Assembly (NCBI RefSeq): GCF_003846135.1
Contig: NZ_RHHM01000007.1
Coordinates: 62,001 to 126,000, forward strand
DNA length: 64,000 nt
From: Erwinia psidii
Lineage (GTDB): Bacteria; Pseudomonadota; Gammaproteobacteria; Enterobacterales; Enterobacteriaceae
Direction: 5' to 3'
Under the pieces are notes generated by a model that saw only the letters and a program-made list of their open reading frames with translations, had not been told where the DNA came from and did not search any database. Of this stretch, positions 8,373 through 17,476 are shown in pieces. A program made the translations under genes and the position numbers. Position 1 is the stretch's first letter. Each line of letters begins with the position of its first letter.

Positions 8373-9578
8373 ATGACACGACATGCTTCCCCGATACTAA
8401 CCAGTTTGCTTGATACCGACGCTTACAAGCTGCACATGCAGCAGGCGGTGTTTCATCGCTATCAGACGGTTTCCGTCGTAGCGGAATTTCGTTGCCGAAG
8501 CGATGAGATGCTGGGGATATATGCTGATGAAGTTATTCAGCAGATTGCCATCATGCCATCGCTGGCACTCAGTGATGAAGAGATGAGCTATCTCTCTGGC
8601 CTGCCCTTCTTTACCCAGGATTACCTCGACTGGCTTCGTCAGTTCCGCTATGACCCGGCACAGGTTTGCGTGCGCAATAACCAGGGCAAACTGGATATTC
8701 ACATTTCCGGTCCCTGGCGGGAGGTGATCATGTGGGAAGTGCCACTATTGGCACTGATCAGTGAAGTGGTGCACCGCCACCGTTCCCCTTTGCTTCAGCC
8801 GGAACATGTCGTCGAACATTTGCAGGGTAAACTGACAGCCTTCAGACAACAGACGGCGGATCTGGATATGTCGCGTTTTAAGCTGATGGACTTCGGTACG
8901 CGCCGCCGTTTTTCCCGCGATGTGCAGATGGCAATTGTCAGCACACTTAAGCAGGAGTTTCCCTGGCTGGTTGGTACCAGTAATTACGATATTGCCCGGC
9001 GTCTGCAGATTGCGCCGGTTGGCACTCAGGCCCATGAATGGTTTCAGGCCCATCAGCAAATCAGTCCGGTGCTGGCTAACAGCCAGCGGGCCGCCCTGCA
9101 AGCCTGGCTGGATGAATATCCGTACTGCCTCGGCATCGCCCTGACCGACTGTATTACCATGGATGCTTTTCTGCGTGACTTTGATGAGCATTTTGCCCAT
9201 CGTTACCAGGGGCTACGCCATGATTCCGGCGATCCGCTGGAGTGGGGAGAGAAAGCTATCGCCCATTATCAAAAGTTGGATATCGATCCGCGCAGTAAAA
9301 CGCTGGTCTTTTCCGATAATCTGGATCTGCATAAGGCGGTCGAGTTGTATCGCCATTTTGGCCAGCGTGCCGATGTTATTTTCGGTATCGGGACGCGGCT
9401 GACCTGCGATATTCCCCAGGTCAAACCCCTTAATATTGTGATTAAACTGGTGGAGTGTAACGGTAAGCCGGTCGCGAAGCTTTCTGACAGTCCGGGTAAA
9501 ACCATTTGCCAGGACAAAGCCTTCGTGAGGGCATTGCGTAAAGCTTTCGCCTTGCCGTTGGTTAAAAAAGCCAGCTGA
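8373..9578 (+). CDS. pncB: nicotinate phosphoribosyltransferase
   Basis: 401 residues from the chosen ATG. Joins nicotinate and PRPP, with ATP hydrolysis, in the NAD salvage (Preiss-Handler) pathway in the cytosol. Strong match to E. coli PncB from its N-terminus ([18 protein letters not shown]) through [14 protein letters not shown], which holds the catalytic histidine, and FSDNLDL. An in-frame ATG at 8358 would add MLKRT, but its GAGG touches the start codon; the ATG at 8373 fits the E. coli start, although its ribosome site is also poorly spaced (15 nt). Transcribed towards asnS, with a probable weak terminator in between. Confidence 0.97.
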   Translation: MTRHASPILTSLLDTDAYKLHMQQAVFHRYQTVSVVAEFRCRSDEMLGIYADEVIQQIAIMPSLALSDEEMSYLSGLPFFTQDYLDWLRQFRYDPAQVCVRNNQGKLDIHISGPWREVIMWEVPLLALISEVVHRHRSPLLQPEHVVEHLQGKLTAFRQQTADLDMSRFKLMDFGTRRRFSRDVQMAIVSTLKQEFPWLVGTSNYDIARRLQIAPVGTQAHEWFQAHQQISPVLANSQRAALQAWLDEYPYCLGIALTDCITMDAFLRDFDEHFAHRYQGLRHDSGDPLEWGEKAIAHYQKLDIDPRSKTLVFSDNLDLHKAVELYRHFGQRADVIFGIGTRLTCDIPQVKPLNIVIKLVECNGKPVAKLSDSPGKTICQDKAFVRALRKAFALPLVKKAS

Positions 9579-9592
9579 TTACAGTAAAAAGG

Positions 9593-9622
9593 AGAGGTTC
9601 GCCCCTCTTATCTTTATTTTTC
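9593..9622 (+). terminator. probable pncB terminator
   Basis: AGAGG (9593-9597), loop TTCGCC, CCTCT (9604-9608), then TTATCTTTATTTTT. The stem is short but the U-run is good, and it lies shortly after the pncB stop. Confidence 0.5.
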
Positions 9623-9698
9623 GTCCAGTTGCCAGCATTAATCTCCTGCCTTAGTACGAATTCTTCTTGTGTCTCGCTTCCCGGCAAGTAACATAGCA

Positions 9699-9718
9699 GA
9701 TGGCCCAAATGGGCCATC
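9699..9718 (+). promoter_or_regulatory. near-palindrome in the asnS leader
   Basis: GATGGCCC (9699-9706) and GGGCCATC (9711-9718) are perfect inverted arms around AAAT, ending 32 bp before the asnS start. It could be a leader hairpin or a protein site. It has no U-run, so it is not a normal terminator. Confidence 0.45.
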
Positions 9719-9750
9719 CCTTTCAAAACTTGATGAAAAGAGAGACTTTT

Positions 9751-11151
9751 ATGAGCGTTGTGCCTGTAGCGGATGTACTGCATGGCCGGGTCGCGGTTGA
9801 CAGTGAAGTCACCGTACGCGGTTGGGTGCGTACACGAAGAGATTCAAAAGCCGGTATTTCCTTTATCGCCGTCTATGACGGTTCCTGCTTTAATCCCGTC
9901 CAGGCCGTCGTTAATAATTCACTGAATAATTATCAGAATGAGGTGTTGCGCCTGACCACCGGCTGTTCGGTCGTCGTTACGGGTAAGGTAGTGGAGTCAC
10001 CCGGCGAGGGGCAAAGCTTTGAAATCCAGGCCAGCGCTGTCGAGGTGGTGGGCTGGGTTGACGATCCTGATACCTATCCAATGGCCGCCAAACGCCACAG
10101 TATTGAGTATCTGCGTGAAGTGGCTCACCTGCGTCCACGAACCAACCTGATCGGTGCGGTGGCGCGTGTACGCCACACTCTGGCCCAGGCGCTGCACCGC
10201 TTCTTTGATGAGCAGGGATTCTTCTGGGTCTCCACCCCGCTGATCACCGCCTCCGATACCGAAGGAGCCGGTGAGATGTTCCGTGTTTCAACGTTGGATC
10301 TGGAAAACCTGCCACGAACACCGGAAGGCAAGGTTAATTTTGAAGAAGATTTTTTTGGCAAAGAGGCGTTCCTGACCGTTTCAGGACAGTTAAACGGTGA
10401 AACTTACGCCAGCGCCGTCTCTAAAATTTATACCTTCGGGCCGACCTTTCGCGCTGAAAACTCCAATACCAGTCGTCATTTGGCGGAATTCTGGATGCTT
10501 GAACCTGAAGTGGCCTTTGCCGATCTGGAAGACAACGCCGCGCTGGCAGAGGCGATGCTGAAATATGTCTTTAAAGCAGTGCTCAACGAGCGGGCTGACG
10601 ATATGGCATTCTTCGCCGAGCGCGTGGACAAAGATGCCATATCGCGCCTTGAACGATTTGTAACGACGGATTTTGCCCAGGTGGATTACACCGATGCGGT
10701 GGACATTCTGATTAACTGTGGCGAAAAATTCGAAAATGCCGTGTCGTGGGGAATCGATCTCTCTTCCGAACACGAGCGTTATCTGGCAGAAAAACATTTT
10801 AAAGCCCCGGTGGTGGTGAAGAATTACCCCAAAGACATTAAAGCTTTTTATATGCGCCTGAATGATGACGGCAAGACCGTCGCCGCGATGGATGTACTTG
10901 CGCCAGGCATCGGTGAAATTATCGGTGGTTCACAGCGTGAAGAACGCCTTGACGTGTTGGATATGCGCCTGAGCGAGATGGGGCTGAACAAAGAAGATTA
11001 CTGGTGGTACCGTGATTTACGCCGCTACGGTACGGTACCGCACTCTGGTTTTGGCCTTGGTTTCGAAAGATTAATTGCCTATGTCACCGGCGTACAAAAT
11101 GTAAGAGATGTTATCGCATTCCCACGCACTCCGCGTAACGCCAGCTTCTGA
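9751..11151 (+). CDS. asnS: asparaginyl-tRNA synthetase
   Basis: 466 residues, same as E. coli. Class IIb synthetase that charges tRNA-Asn. The N-terminal OB-fold anticodon domain is seen at about 15-110 ([14 protein letters not shown]). The catalytic core holds motif 2 ([21 protein letters not shown]) and motif 3 (GFGLGFERL). The start [10 protein letters not shown] was preferred over an upstream in-frame ATG at 9700 because it matches the E. coli start and has a purine-rich AAAAGAGAG just before it. The upstream ATG would also place the leader palindrome inside the coding region. A strong terminator follows. Confidence 0.98.
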   Translation: MSVVPVADVLHGRVAVDSEVTVRGWVRTRRDSKAGISFIAVYDGSCFNPVQAVVNNSLNNYQNEVLRLTTGCSVVVTGKVVESPGEGQSFEIQASAVEVVGWVDDPDTYPMAAKRHSIEYLREVAHLRPRTNLIGAVARVRHTLAQALHRFFDEQGFFWVSTPLITASDTEGAGEMFRVSTLDLENLPRTPEGKVNFEEDFFGKEAFLTVSGQLNGETYASAVSKIYTFGPTFRAENSNTSRHLAEFWMLEPEVAFADLEDNAALAEAMLKYVFKAVLNERADDMAFFAERVDKDAISRLERFVTTDFAQVDYTDAVDILINCGEKFENAVSWGIDLSSEHERYLAEKHFKAPVVVKNYPKDIKAFYMRLNDDGKTVAAMDVLAPGIGEIIGGSQREERLDVLDMRLSEMGLNKEDYWWYRDLRRYGTVPHSGFGLGFERLIAYVTGVQNVRDVIAFPRTPRNASF

Positions 11152-11185
11152 TTTTCTGCATTATATATAAGAAATTCATATACAT

Positions 11186-11215
11186 AAAAAGGGTCAGCTT
11201 ATGCTGGCCCTTTTT
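11186..11215 (+). terminator. asnS intrinsic terminator
   Basis: AAAAAGGGTCAGC, loop TTAT, GCTGGCCCTTTTT: a long stem with one G-U pair and a U-run. Confidence 0.9.
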
Positions 11216-11256
11216 ATTGTTGTAAATCATGAGGTGGTTCACAAAGTTCCGTAAAT

Positions 11257-11318
11257 ATTACATTTAGATACATATATTTTCATTAAGAAACAAGAATAGG
11301 CTATTGGTAGCACTTTCG
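11257..11318 (+). promoter_or_regulatory. putative OmpR binding region (F1-F2-F3) of ompF
   Basis: Three successive segments of about 20 bp resemble the E. coli ompF OmpR sites: ATTACATTTAGATACATAT, then TTTTCATTAAGAAACAAG, then GGTAGCACTTTCG. Measured from the inferred transcription start at 11357 they cover about -100 to -39, as in E. coli. Assignment is by resemblance to the known E. coli layout. Confidence 0.65.
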
Positions 11319-11452
11319 GGCTAGATTAACCGCGCCGTGAATGGAAAGATGCGTGCAGACACAGAATGACACCAAACTCGCTTCAGAGTTCTGTAAAGAA
11401 TTATTGACGGCAGTGGCAGGTGTCCAAATAACGCCAATGAGGGTAATAAAAA
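11319..11452 (+). promoter_or_regulatory. ompF promoter and mRNA leader (MicF target-like)
   Basis: The -10 element AAAGAT (11345-11350) sits in GAATGGAAAGATGC, unchanged from E. coli ompF. The inferred start is the A of AGACAC at 11357. The leader keeps the blocks GACACCAAACTC and TATTGACGGCAGTGGCAGGTGTC, which in E. coli pair with the MicF small RNA around the ribosome site. GAGGGTAAT precedes the ATG. Confidence 0.7.
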
Positions 11453-12541
11453 ATGATGAAGCGCAACATTCTGGCACTGGTGATCCCTGCCCTGTTAGCA
11501 GCAGGCGCCGCTAATGCCGCAGAAGTTTATAATAAAAATGGCAACAAGCTGGATATCTATGGCAAGGCTGTAGCTGATCACAAATTCTCCGACAATGATG
11601 GCAACAATGGTGATGCCAGCTATGTTCGTTTCGGTTTTAAAGGTGAAACTCAGATCAACGACCAGTTAACCGGTTACGGCCAGTGGGAATACAACTTCAA
11701 TACCGCTAACTCTGAAGGCAATGATGCACAGAGCGGTAACAAAACCCGTCTGGGCTTTGCTGGTTTGAAAATCAAAGATTTCGGCTCACTTGATTATGGT
11801 CGTAATTATGCGGTGGGTTATGATGTTCTGGCATGGACAGATATGCTGCCTGAATACGGCGGTGACTTCAGCAACAATGACACCCTGACAGGCCGTACTA
11901 CTGGTGTGGCTACTTACCGCAACAGCAACTTCTTTGGTCTGGTCGATGGTTGGGACTTCGCTGTGCAGTACCAGGGCAAAAATGATTCCAACAGTGCCAA
12001 CGCTCGTACTGACGTTCAGCGCCAGAACGGTGATGGCTATGGTTTATCAACCTCTTACACTTCTCCTGTTGGCGTTGGTATTGTTGCTGCTTACAGCACC
12101 TATGACCGTACCGATTCACAGAATCTGGAGACCTTTGGTCGCGGTGACCGCGCTGAATTCTGGGGCACAGGCCTGAAGTACGACGCGAACAACGTCTACC
12201 TGGCAGCAACCTATTCAGAAGGCCGCAACGCCACGCCTATCTCTGATTCCAACAGTAACACTGGTTTTGCCAATAAGACTCAGGATATTGAACTGGTTGC
12301 TCAGTACCAGTTTGATTTCGGTCTGCGTCCTTCCATTGCCTACGTACAGACTAAAGGCAAAAACATCGAGAACTACGGTGACGTTGATTTAGTGAAATAT
12401 GCTGAAGTGGGCGCAACCTACTACTTCAACAAAAACATGTCTACCTACGTTGACTATCAGATCAACCTGCTTAACAGCGACAACGCGCTGGGTCTGAACA
12501 CCGATGACACTGTGGCTTTAGGTCTGGTTTACCAGTTCTAA
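11453..12541 (+). CDS. ompF: outer membrane porin F
   Basis: 362 residues, same as E. coli OmpF. General trimeric diffusion porin of the outer membrane. The signal peptide [22 protein letters not shown] ends before AEVYNKNG. A 16-strand barrel follows, with the L3 constriction loop PEYGGD and the terminal strand LGLVYQF ending in Phe, the BAM recognition signal. Surface loops differ from E. coli (for example around 180-200), as expected from phage and immune pressure. The upstream region keeps OmpR-like sites and a MicF-like target, so osmolarity control is likely conserved. It lies between asnS and aspC as in E. coli. OmpC or a fused ancestor is possible by protein alone, but leader and context favour OmpF. 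Confidence 0.95.
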   Translation: MMKRNILALVIPALLAAGAANAAEVYNKNGNKLDIYGKAVADHKFSDNDGNNGDASYVRFGFKGETQINDQLTGYGQWEYNFNTANSEGNDAQSGNKTRLGFAGLKIKDFGSLDYGRNYAVGYDVLAWTDMLPEYGGDFSNNDTLTGRTTGVATYRNSNFFGLVDGWDFAVQYQGKNDSNSANARTDVQRQNGDGYGLSTSYTSPVGVGIVAAYSTYDRTDSQNLETFGRGDRAEFWGTGLKYDANNVYLAATYSEGRNATPISDSNSNTGFANKTQDIELVAQYQFDFGLRPSIAYVQTKGKNIENYGDVDLVKYAEVGATYYFNKNMSTYVDYQINLLNSDNALGLNTDDTVALGLVYQF

Positions 12542-12578
12542 GTTAGCCGCACGGGAGATCCTCTCCTGAACCGCGCTC

Positions 12579-12610
12579 AAACGGGACCTCTGGTCCCGTT
12601 TTTGTTTTTT
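12579..12610 (+). terminator. ompF intrinsic terminator
   Basis: AAACGGGACC, loop TCT, GGTCCCGTTT, then TTGTTTTTTT. Confidence 0.92.
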
Positions 12611-12725
12611 TTATTTACGCCCTGTTTTACATCGTGGTTTTTAGCGCAAACGGTTGGCAATTTCTCCGTCCTGACGGTAACCTGAGTCCTCATTTCGCTT
12701 CAGTTTAAGTTAACGGACTTCGACT

Positions 12726-13916
12726 ATGTTTGAACGTATTGCTGCTGCACCCGCAGATCCCATTCTTGGTTTAGCCGATCTCTTTCGCGCTGATGACCGT
12801 CCAAACAAGATCAACCTTGGTATCGGCGTATACAAAGATGAAACCGGCAAGACACCGGTCCTGACCAGCGTAAAAAAAGCTGAGCAATATCTGCTGGAAA
12901 ATGAACAGACAAAAAACTACCTGAGTATTGATGGCCTGGCTGATTTTGCCCACTGCACGCAGGCGTTACTGTTCGGTGCAGATAACGCCATTATCAGTGC
13001 AAAACGTGCCCGTACAGCCCAAACGCCCGGCGGCACCGGAGCGCTGCGTGTCGCCGCTGATTTTATCGCCACGCAGACCAGCGCCAGACGTGTGTGGATC
13101 AGTAATCCAAGCTGGCCAAACCATAAAAATGTCTTCGAGTCTGCCGGTCTGGAAGTCTGTGAATACCAGTACTATGATGCGGCCAGCCATTCGCTGGACT
13201 TTGCGGGGATGCAGGAGGCGCTGTCCGCAGCCAGTGCGGGTGATATTGTGCTGTTTCATGGCTGCTGCCATAACCCAACCGGTATTGATCCTACCGCCGA
13301 ACAGTGGTCCCGGCTGGCAGAAATGTCGCTACGTAATGGATGGCTGCCACTGTTTGATTTTGCCTATCAGGGGTTTGCCCGCGGTCTGGAAGAGGATGCC
13401 GAGGGCCTGCGCATTTTTGCTGCCAGCCATCAGGAACTGATTGTGGCCAGCTCTTACTCGAAGAATTTTGGCCTGTATAACGAGCGTGTTGGTGCATTAA
13501 CGCTTGTCGCCAGTGCTTCTGCCGTTGCCGACACGGCCTTCAGTCAGGTTAAAGCCACTATTCGCGCCAATTACTCTAACCCTCCGGCTCATGGTGCTGC
13601 CGTGGTGGCAACCATCCTCGGTAACGAGGCACTGCGTGCTTTGTGGGAACAGGAGCTCACCGACATGCGTCAGCGCATTCATCGTATGCGTCAGCTGTTT
13701 GTCAATACCCTTCAGGAAAAGGGCGCTGAAGGTGACTTCAGCTTTATTATCAACCAGAATGGCATGTTTTCATTCAGTGGGCTGACGAAAGAACAGGTCG
13801 TGCGACTGCGGGAAGATTTCGGTGTTTATGCCGTGAATTCAGGTCGCGTTAACGTGGCAGGTATGACGCCAGACAACATGGCACCGCTGTGCGAAGCAAT
13901 TGTTGCCGTATTGTAA
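12726..13916 (+). CDS. aspC: aspartate aminotransferase
   Basis: 396 residues, identical in length to E. coli AspC. Class I PLP-dependent aminotransferase linking oxaloacetate/aspartate with glutamate/2-oxoglutarate; it also acts on aromatic amino acids. The PLP lysine is K246 ([14 protein letters not shown]), with the cofactor-binding N183 (HNPTG) and D211 (FDFAYQG). Complete, with no anomalies. Convergent with gloC and separated from it by a symmetrical terminator. Confidence 0.98.
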   Translation: MFERIAAAPADPILGLADLFRADDRPNKINLGIGVYKDETGKTPVLTSVKKAEQYLLENEQTKNYLSIDGLADFAHCTQALLFGADNAIISAKRARTAQTPGGTGALRVAADFIATQTSARRVWISNPSWPNHKNVFESAGLEVCEYQYYDAASHSLDFAGMQEALSAASAGDIVLFHGCCHNPTGIDPTAEQWSRLAEMSLRNGWLPLFDFAYQGFARGLEEDAEGLRIFAASHQELIVASSYSKNFGLYNERVGALTLVASASAVADTAFSQVKATIRANYSNPPAHGAAVVATILGNEALRALWEQELTDMRQRIHRMRQLFVNTLQEKGAEGDFSFIINQNGMFSFSGLTKEQVVRLREDFGVYAVNSGRVNVAGMTPDNMAPLCEAIVAVL

Positions 13917-14029
13917 TGTACTGAACAGACAGGGCCTGCTGCTCCACTGCCAGGCCGCGCATTAAAAACTATCCCGGTACAGGCGCTGCGTTTTTGTTTT
14001 TTTACCGTTGGATGAAAAATTGCTGCATT

Positions 14030-14060
14030 AAAAAAGCCTGCGAATACGCAGGCTTTTTTT
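14030..14060. terminator. bidirectional terminator between aspC and gloC
   Basis: AAAAAAGCCTGCG, loop AATA, CGCAGGCTTTTTT: A-run and U-run on opposite sides of a 7-bp GC stem, so it can serve both convergent genes. Confidence 0.93.
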
Positions 14061-14079
14061 GCATAAGATAACGACTTCA

Positions 14080-14709
14080 TCATTGCAGGAACGGATTAGC
14101 AATACGTTCATGCCCCAGAGTAGATACCGTGCCGTGACCGGGAAGAAAGGTCACATCATCACCCAGCGGCAGCAACTTAGCTTTAATCGACGCAATCAAA
14201 TCACGGTGACTTCCCTGCGGAAAATCAGTGCGCCCCACGCCACCGTTGAAAATCACATCACCTGAAATCAGCAGGCGCTCTTTCCGGGCAAAAAAAACGA
14301 TGTGGCCTGGCGTATGGCCGGGACAGTGCAGAATATCGAGGGTGATATTGCCCACCTGAACATTTTCGCCCTCTTCAAGCCAGCGATCGGGCGTAACAGG
14401 GGTACAGTCTGGCAGGCCAAACATCTGACTTTGCACCGGCAATGCCTCCAGCCAGAAAGCATCCGCGGGATGAGGACCGGTTACCGGAACCTGATAGTAT
14501 GCGGCCACATCGCCAGCAACCCCCACATGGTCAAGATGACCGTGTGTCAACAGAACCTGGGTCACGGTTACGCCCTTTTGCGCCACCGCCGCCTGAATTT
14601 TTTCCATATCCCCGCCGGGATCAATCACCGCCGCCTCCAAAGTAGAGGGACACCAGATCAATGAGCAGTTCTGGTCAAAAGCAGTAACCGGAATAGTTTG
14701 ATAGTTCAT
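14080..14709 (-). CDS. gloC: glyoxalase II-type hydroxyacylglutathione hydrolase (metallo-beta-lactamase fold)
   Basis: 209 residues (E. coli GloC/YcbL about 215). The metal motif THGHLDH (H56, H58, D60, H61) identifies the metallo-beta-lactamase fold, with further ligands in CPGHTPGH and the C-terminal PGHG. Family knowledge: it hydrolyses S-lactoylglutathione in methylglyoxal detoxification as a second glyoxalase II beside GloB. No signal peptide, so cytosolic. Next to mepK on the same strand, 41 bp apart. The symbol rests on synteny and similarity to YcbL. Confidence 0.93.
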   Translation of the reverse strand: MNYQTIPVTAFDQNCSLIWCPSTLEAAVIDPGGDMEKIQAAVAQKGVTVTQVLLTHGHLDHVGVAGDVAAYYQVPVTGPHPADAFWLEALPVQSQMFGLPDCTPVTPDRWLEEGENVQVGNITLDILHCPGHTPGHIVFFARKERLLISGDVIFNGGVGRTDFPQGSHRDLIASIKAKLLPLGDDVTFLPGHGTVSTLGHERIANPFLQ

Positions 14710-14750
14710 AACTCTCCATCACACCGACAGCAAGGCCAGTGGTTTTTCCA

Positions 14751-15299
14751 TTACCAGTGGCGGACCGGCCCGGTATCTATATGCACAAAATTGCTGCGGG
14801 GGTAGTAGCCAACGCCCCCTGCCTTCATCGAAAGCGCGGCTTTACGAATATTGCTTAATGAAATCCCTTCAATATGGAAATCCATCGCCTGCCCCAGCGT
14901 GTGGTAGCTATGTTTCGCCACGCCGCTACTGCGTTCATGCATTAAATTATTGGTGGCCACAGAACGGTAGCCTGAAATCAACTGAACCGGCTTACGGGTA
15001 TCCAGCATCGTTTGCAGGCGGTAGAGTTGATCGAAAAGATGAGGGTCAATATTGCGCGTTTTGTTTGCCCGATAATCCCGGAAAAAATGGTTAAGCCGCG
15101 TCAACTCATTTTTATCGTAACTTTTGCCGTTAAAAAACTCCGTTTTCAGGCTCTCCCCCGTGTTCAGGTTATTCAGCGTCAGAATGCGTGGGCGCGAAGT
15201 GGAAAGCGAAGCGAAAGATGCTCCGGGAAGCAACGTTAAACCTAACGCAGCACCACCGAGAGCCAGCAATTTACGGCGACGAGGGTTAAAATTATTCAT
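14751..15299 (-). CDS. mepK: murein DD-endopeptidase, M15 family
   Basis: 182 residues, equal to E. coli MepK (YcbK). A Tat-type signal RRRKLLALGGAALG precedes ASFA, as expected for folded export to the periplasm. The zinc ligands of the M15/VanY-like fold are all present: H133 and D140 (SYHTLGQAMDFH) and H173 (FVHIDTG). Family knowledge: it cleaves peptide crosslinks in peptidoglycan, favouring mDap-mDap (3-3) links. That fits its neighbour ldtD, which makes such links. The start at 15299 (ATG) was preferred to the TTG just before it because it reproduces the E. coli length. Confidence 0.95.
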   Translation of the reverse strand: MNNFNPRRRKLLALGGAALGLTLLPGASFASLSTSRPRILTLNNLNTGESLKTEFFNGKSYDKNELTRLNHFFRDYRANKTRNIDPHLFDQLYRLQTMLDTRKPVQLISGYRSVATNNLMHERSSGVAKHSYHTLGQAMDFHIEGISLSNIRKAALSMKAGGVGYYPRSNFVHIDTGPVRHW

Positions 15300-15401
15300 C
15301 AATCTGTGTTACCCGGTATAAATTTTCAGGAAGGATGAAAAACAGTCACAGTCGGGAACCATAACCGGGTGAATTTGCTGAGTCAACCCTTGCGGTGTGA
15401 C

Positions 15402-15437
15402 GGGGTGGGACAATTTATCCCTTTATTGTTCCACCCC
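15402..15437. other. 13-bp stem hairpin between ldtD and mepK
   Basis: GGGGTGGGACAAT (15402-15414), a 10-nt loop, ATTGTTCCACCCC (15425-15437): twelve Watson-Crick pairs and one G-U. It lies between two co-directional minus-strand genes without a U-run on that strand, so it may be an attenuator or a processing/stability hairpin rather than a terminator. Confidence 0.55.
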
Positions 15438-15487
15438 ATGTTTTGTCACTCAGGACCACGAAAAACTAAAGTATGAATTATCAGGCA

Positions 15488-17296
15488 TTAAAGCAATAAC
15501 TGGCTGGCAGCAGTAAGCGCCTGGGCACCGGACCGTGCCGTGAGATCATAATTGTAAATATCCGTGCGATACTGAGGTTTACCGTCGTCAGCCACCCAGG
15601 CGGTCAGATAGTAAAGATTCACCGGGATGCGGTGTCGAATCGGAATGTATTGTGTATTTCCCGTTTTCAACGTGCCGGAAATCCGCGTGCTGTTCCACCC
15701 GACATCCTGCAACAACAGGTCAGCCAGGTCTGAGGCTTTATTCACCCGTACACAGCCGGAACTCAATGCACGGATATCCTTCTGGAACAGATTATGATTT
15801 GGCGTATCGTGCAGATAAATCGCATCAGAACTGGGCATATTGAACTTATAAAGGCCCAGCGAATTGGTAGCGCCTGGCGCCTGGCGAACGCGATAAGGAA
15901 ACGATGCCGCAGACACCATTTGCCAGTCAATCGTCGAGGGGTCAATGACCTGTGCGTCACTGCTCCAGCCGGATAGCAGGGTATAGTTGTGCTTGTAGAG
16001 ATAGCCAGGGTCCTGCTTCACTTTAGGAATGATATCCTGACGCACCAGCGTAGTCGGCACATTCCAGGGGGGATTAAGCACCACGTTGTTCAGTGCGCTT
16101 CGCATCAATGGCGTTTTTCTGTCAGGTCTTCCAACAATCACCCGCGATGCGAGGATCTGATTACCATTGAGATAGTAAATCAGCGAATAGTTGGGAATAT
16201 TAACCATAATGCCGTTGTGCATATCATCCGGCAGCAGGCGCAGACGCTGTATATTGAGAGCCAGCAGTAACGCCCGTCGTTGTGGTGAGGCATTCAGCCA
16301 TTCACGGGTTCGTGCGCCTACCGCCGCGTCAGTTTCAAGCCCCTGCCAGTGTTGAAAGCGTTTTACCGCCTCAACCAAATCGTTGGAATAAAGGTGGGTG
16401 GGATCGGACGGTACCAACGTTCCCTGGCCCCCCCCCACCTGTTGCGGCGTATTGGCGCTGTTATTTTCTGACGGTGCCGCTGCGGAAGGACTGACCACCG
16501 CGTCTTCATCCACTGCCGCGGCCGGTACGTTGGTGGTGGGAATTACCTCGTCAACAGGCTGTTGAGTTTTGCTACCCGGCATCATCATTCCGGTGCGCGT
16601 AAGGATCTCACGCAGCGCCGGAACATCATCACTCAGCTGACCGGGCTTCAACGTTTTCGCACCTGTCAGTTGAGGCCATGGACGATTATCTGCCAGCAGG
16701 GTTTTCAGTGCCTGATGCATCAGGGCATATTGCGGGTGCTGAGGTGCCAGAGAATGAACGAAAGCAGTGATATTTCCCTGCTCTGTTGCACGCTGCCACT
16801 GATTAATCATCGCAACCGGTGGAAGGTCGAGCTTATAAGGTACATTGCTGTAAAGCCAGTTTTCTCCCTTAACCGGTACAGAAGAGACAAATTGCAGGTA
16901 ACCAAGCATTGCATCAGACAACACAATATCACGGGCCATACCCGTGACTGCCGGATCGGTCAGCATTTTTACCCAGCTGCTGAATTGTGGCTGGACGCCA
17001 GAAATCGCCACCTCCGCCAGCTGTTGCTGAAACTGCTGCACCGCATCACGATCCTGCCATAACAACTGCATATTATGAGCAGCATATAACGGTGCCAGCG
17101 CGCTGAGGAAAACAGGCCGGAAGCCATTGTGAAAGGCCGAAAGCAGCTGATTATGCGCCTGCGAAATCGTGTACGCAGGGCTGACAGGTGCAGATACCGG
17201 AGGAATACCCGCCACGGCTGAAAATATCAGCCCGGGTACCAATATCAGGCAACCACCTGAAAATATGACTCTTTTAAAAAGTGATTTTGCCAGCAA
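15488..17296 (-). CDS. ldtD: L,D-transpeptidase, YkuD family
   Basis: 602 residues (E. coli LdtD/YcbB 615). A periplasmic enzyme making 3-3 crosslinks in peptidoglycan, known in E. coli for a role in beta-lactam resistance and envelope stress. It has an N-terminal hydrophobic signal/anchor ([19 protein letters not shown]), a scaffold domain, a peptidoglycan-binding segment ([17 protein letters not shown]) and a YkuD catalytic domain with H496 and C515 in SSGCVRVN. No ATG opens the frame. The most likely start is TTG at 17296 behind AAGGGAAG; a start slightly inside is possible. A run of nine G at 16428-16436 codes the Gly-rich linker at about residues 287-290. Confidence 0.95.
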   Translation of the reverse strand: MLAKSLFKRVIFSGGCLILVPGLIFSAVAGIPPVSAPVSPAYTISQAHNQLLSAFHNGFRPVFLSALAPLYAAHNMQLLWQDRDAVQQFQQQLAEVAISGVQPQFSSWVKMLTDPAVTGMARDIVLSDAMLGYLQFVSSVPVKGENWLYSNVPYKLDLPPVAMINQWQRATEQGNITAFVHSLAPQHPQYALMHQALKTLLADNRPWPQLTGAKTLKPGQLSDDVPALREILTRTGMMMPGSKTQQPVDEVIPTTNVPAAAVDEDAVVSPSAAAPSENNSANTPQQVGGGQGTLVPSDPTHLYSNDLVEAVKRFQHWQGLETDAAVGARTREWLNASPQRRALLLALNIQRLRLLPDDMHNGIMVNIPNYSLIYYLNGNQILASRVIVGRPDRKTPLMRSALNNVVLNPPWNVPTTLVRQDIIPKVKQDPGYLYKHNYTLLSGWSSDAQVIDPSTIDWQMVSAASFPYRVRQAPGATNSLGLYKFNMPSSDAIYLHDTPNHNLFQKDIRALSSGCVRVNKASDLADLLLQDVGWNSTRISGTLKTGNTQYIPIRHRIPVNLYYLTAWVADDGKPQYRTDIYNYDLTARSGAQALTAASQLLL

Positions 17297-17476
17297 CTTC
17301 CCTTGCCCCCTGTAAAGTGCTTTAAGAAACGATGACCATCTGGTGATTAGCCATTGTTATAATTACAGAAAAAAGAAAACGGTGTTTATTGTAAATACCA
17401 CAAACGCCATTTCTCAGATTAATGCGCTGACATCTTTTTTTCTATATCTGCCAGCGGATTATTTCCGTGGTGTTGT

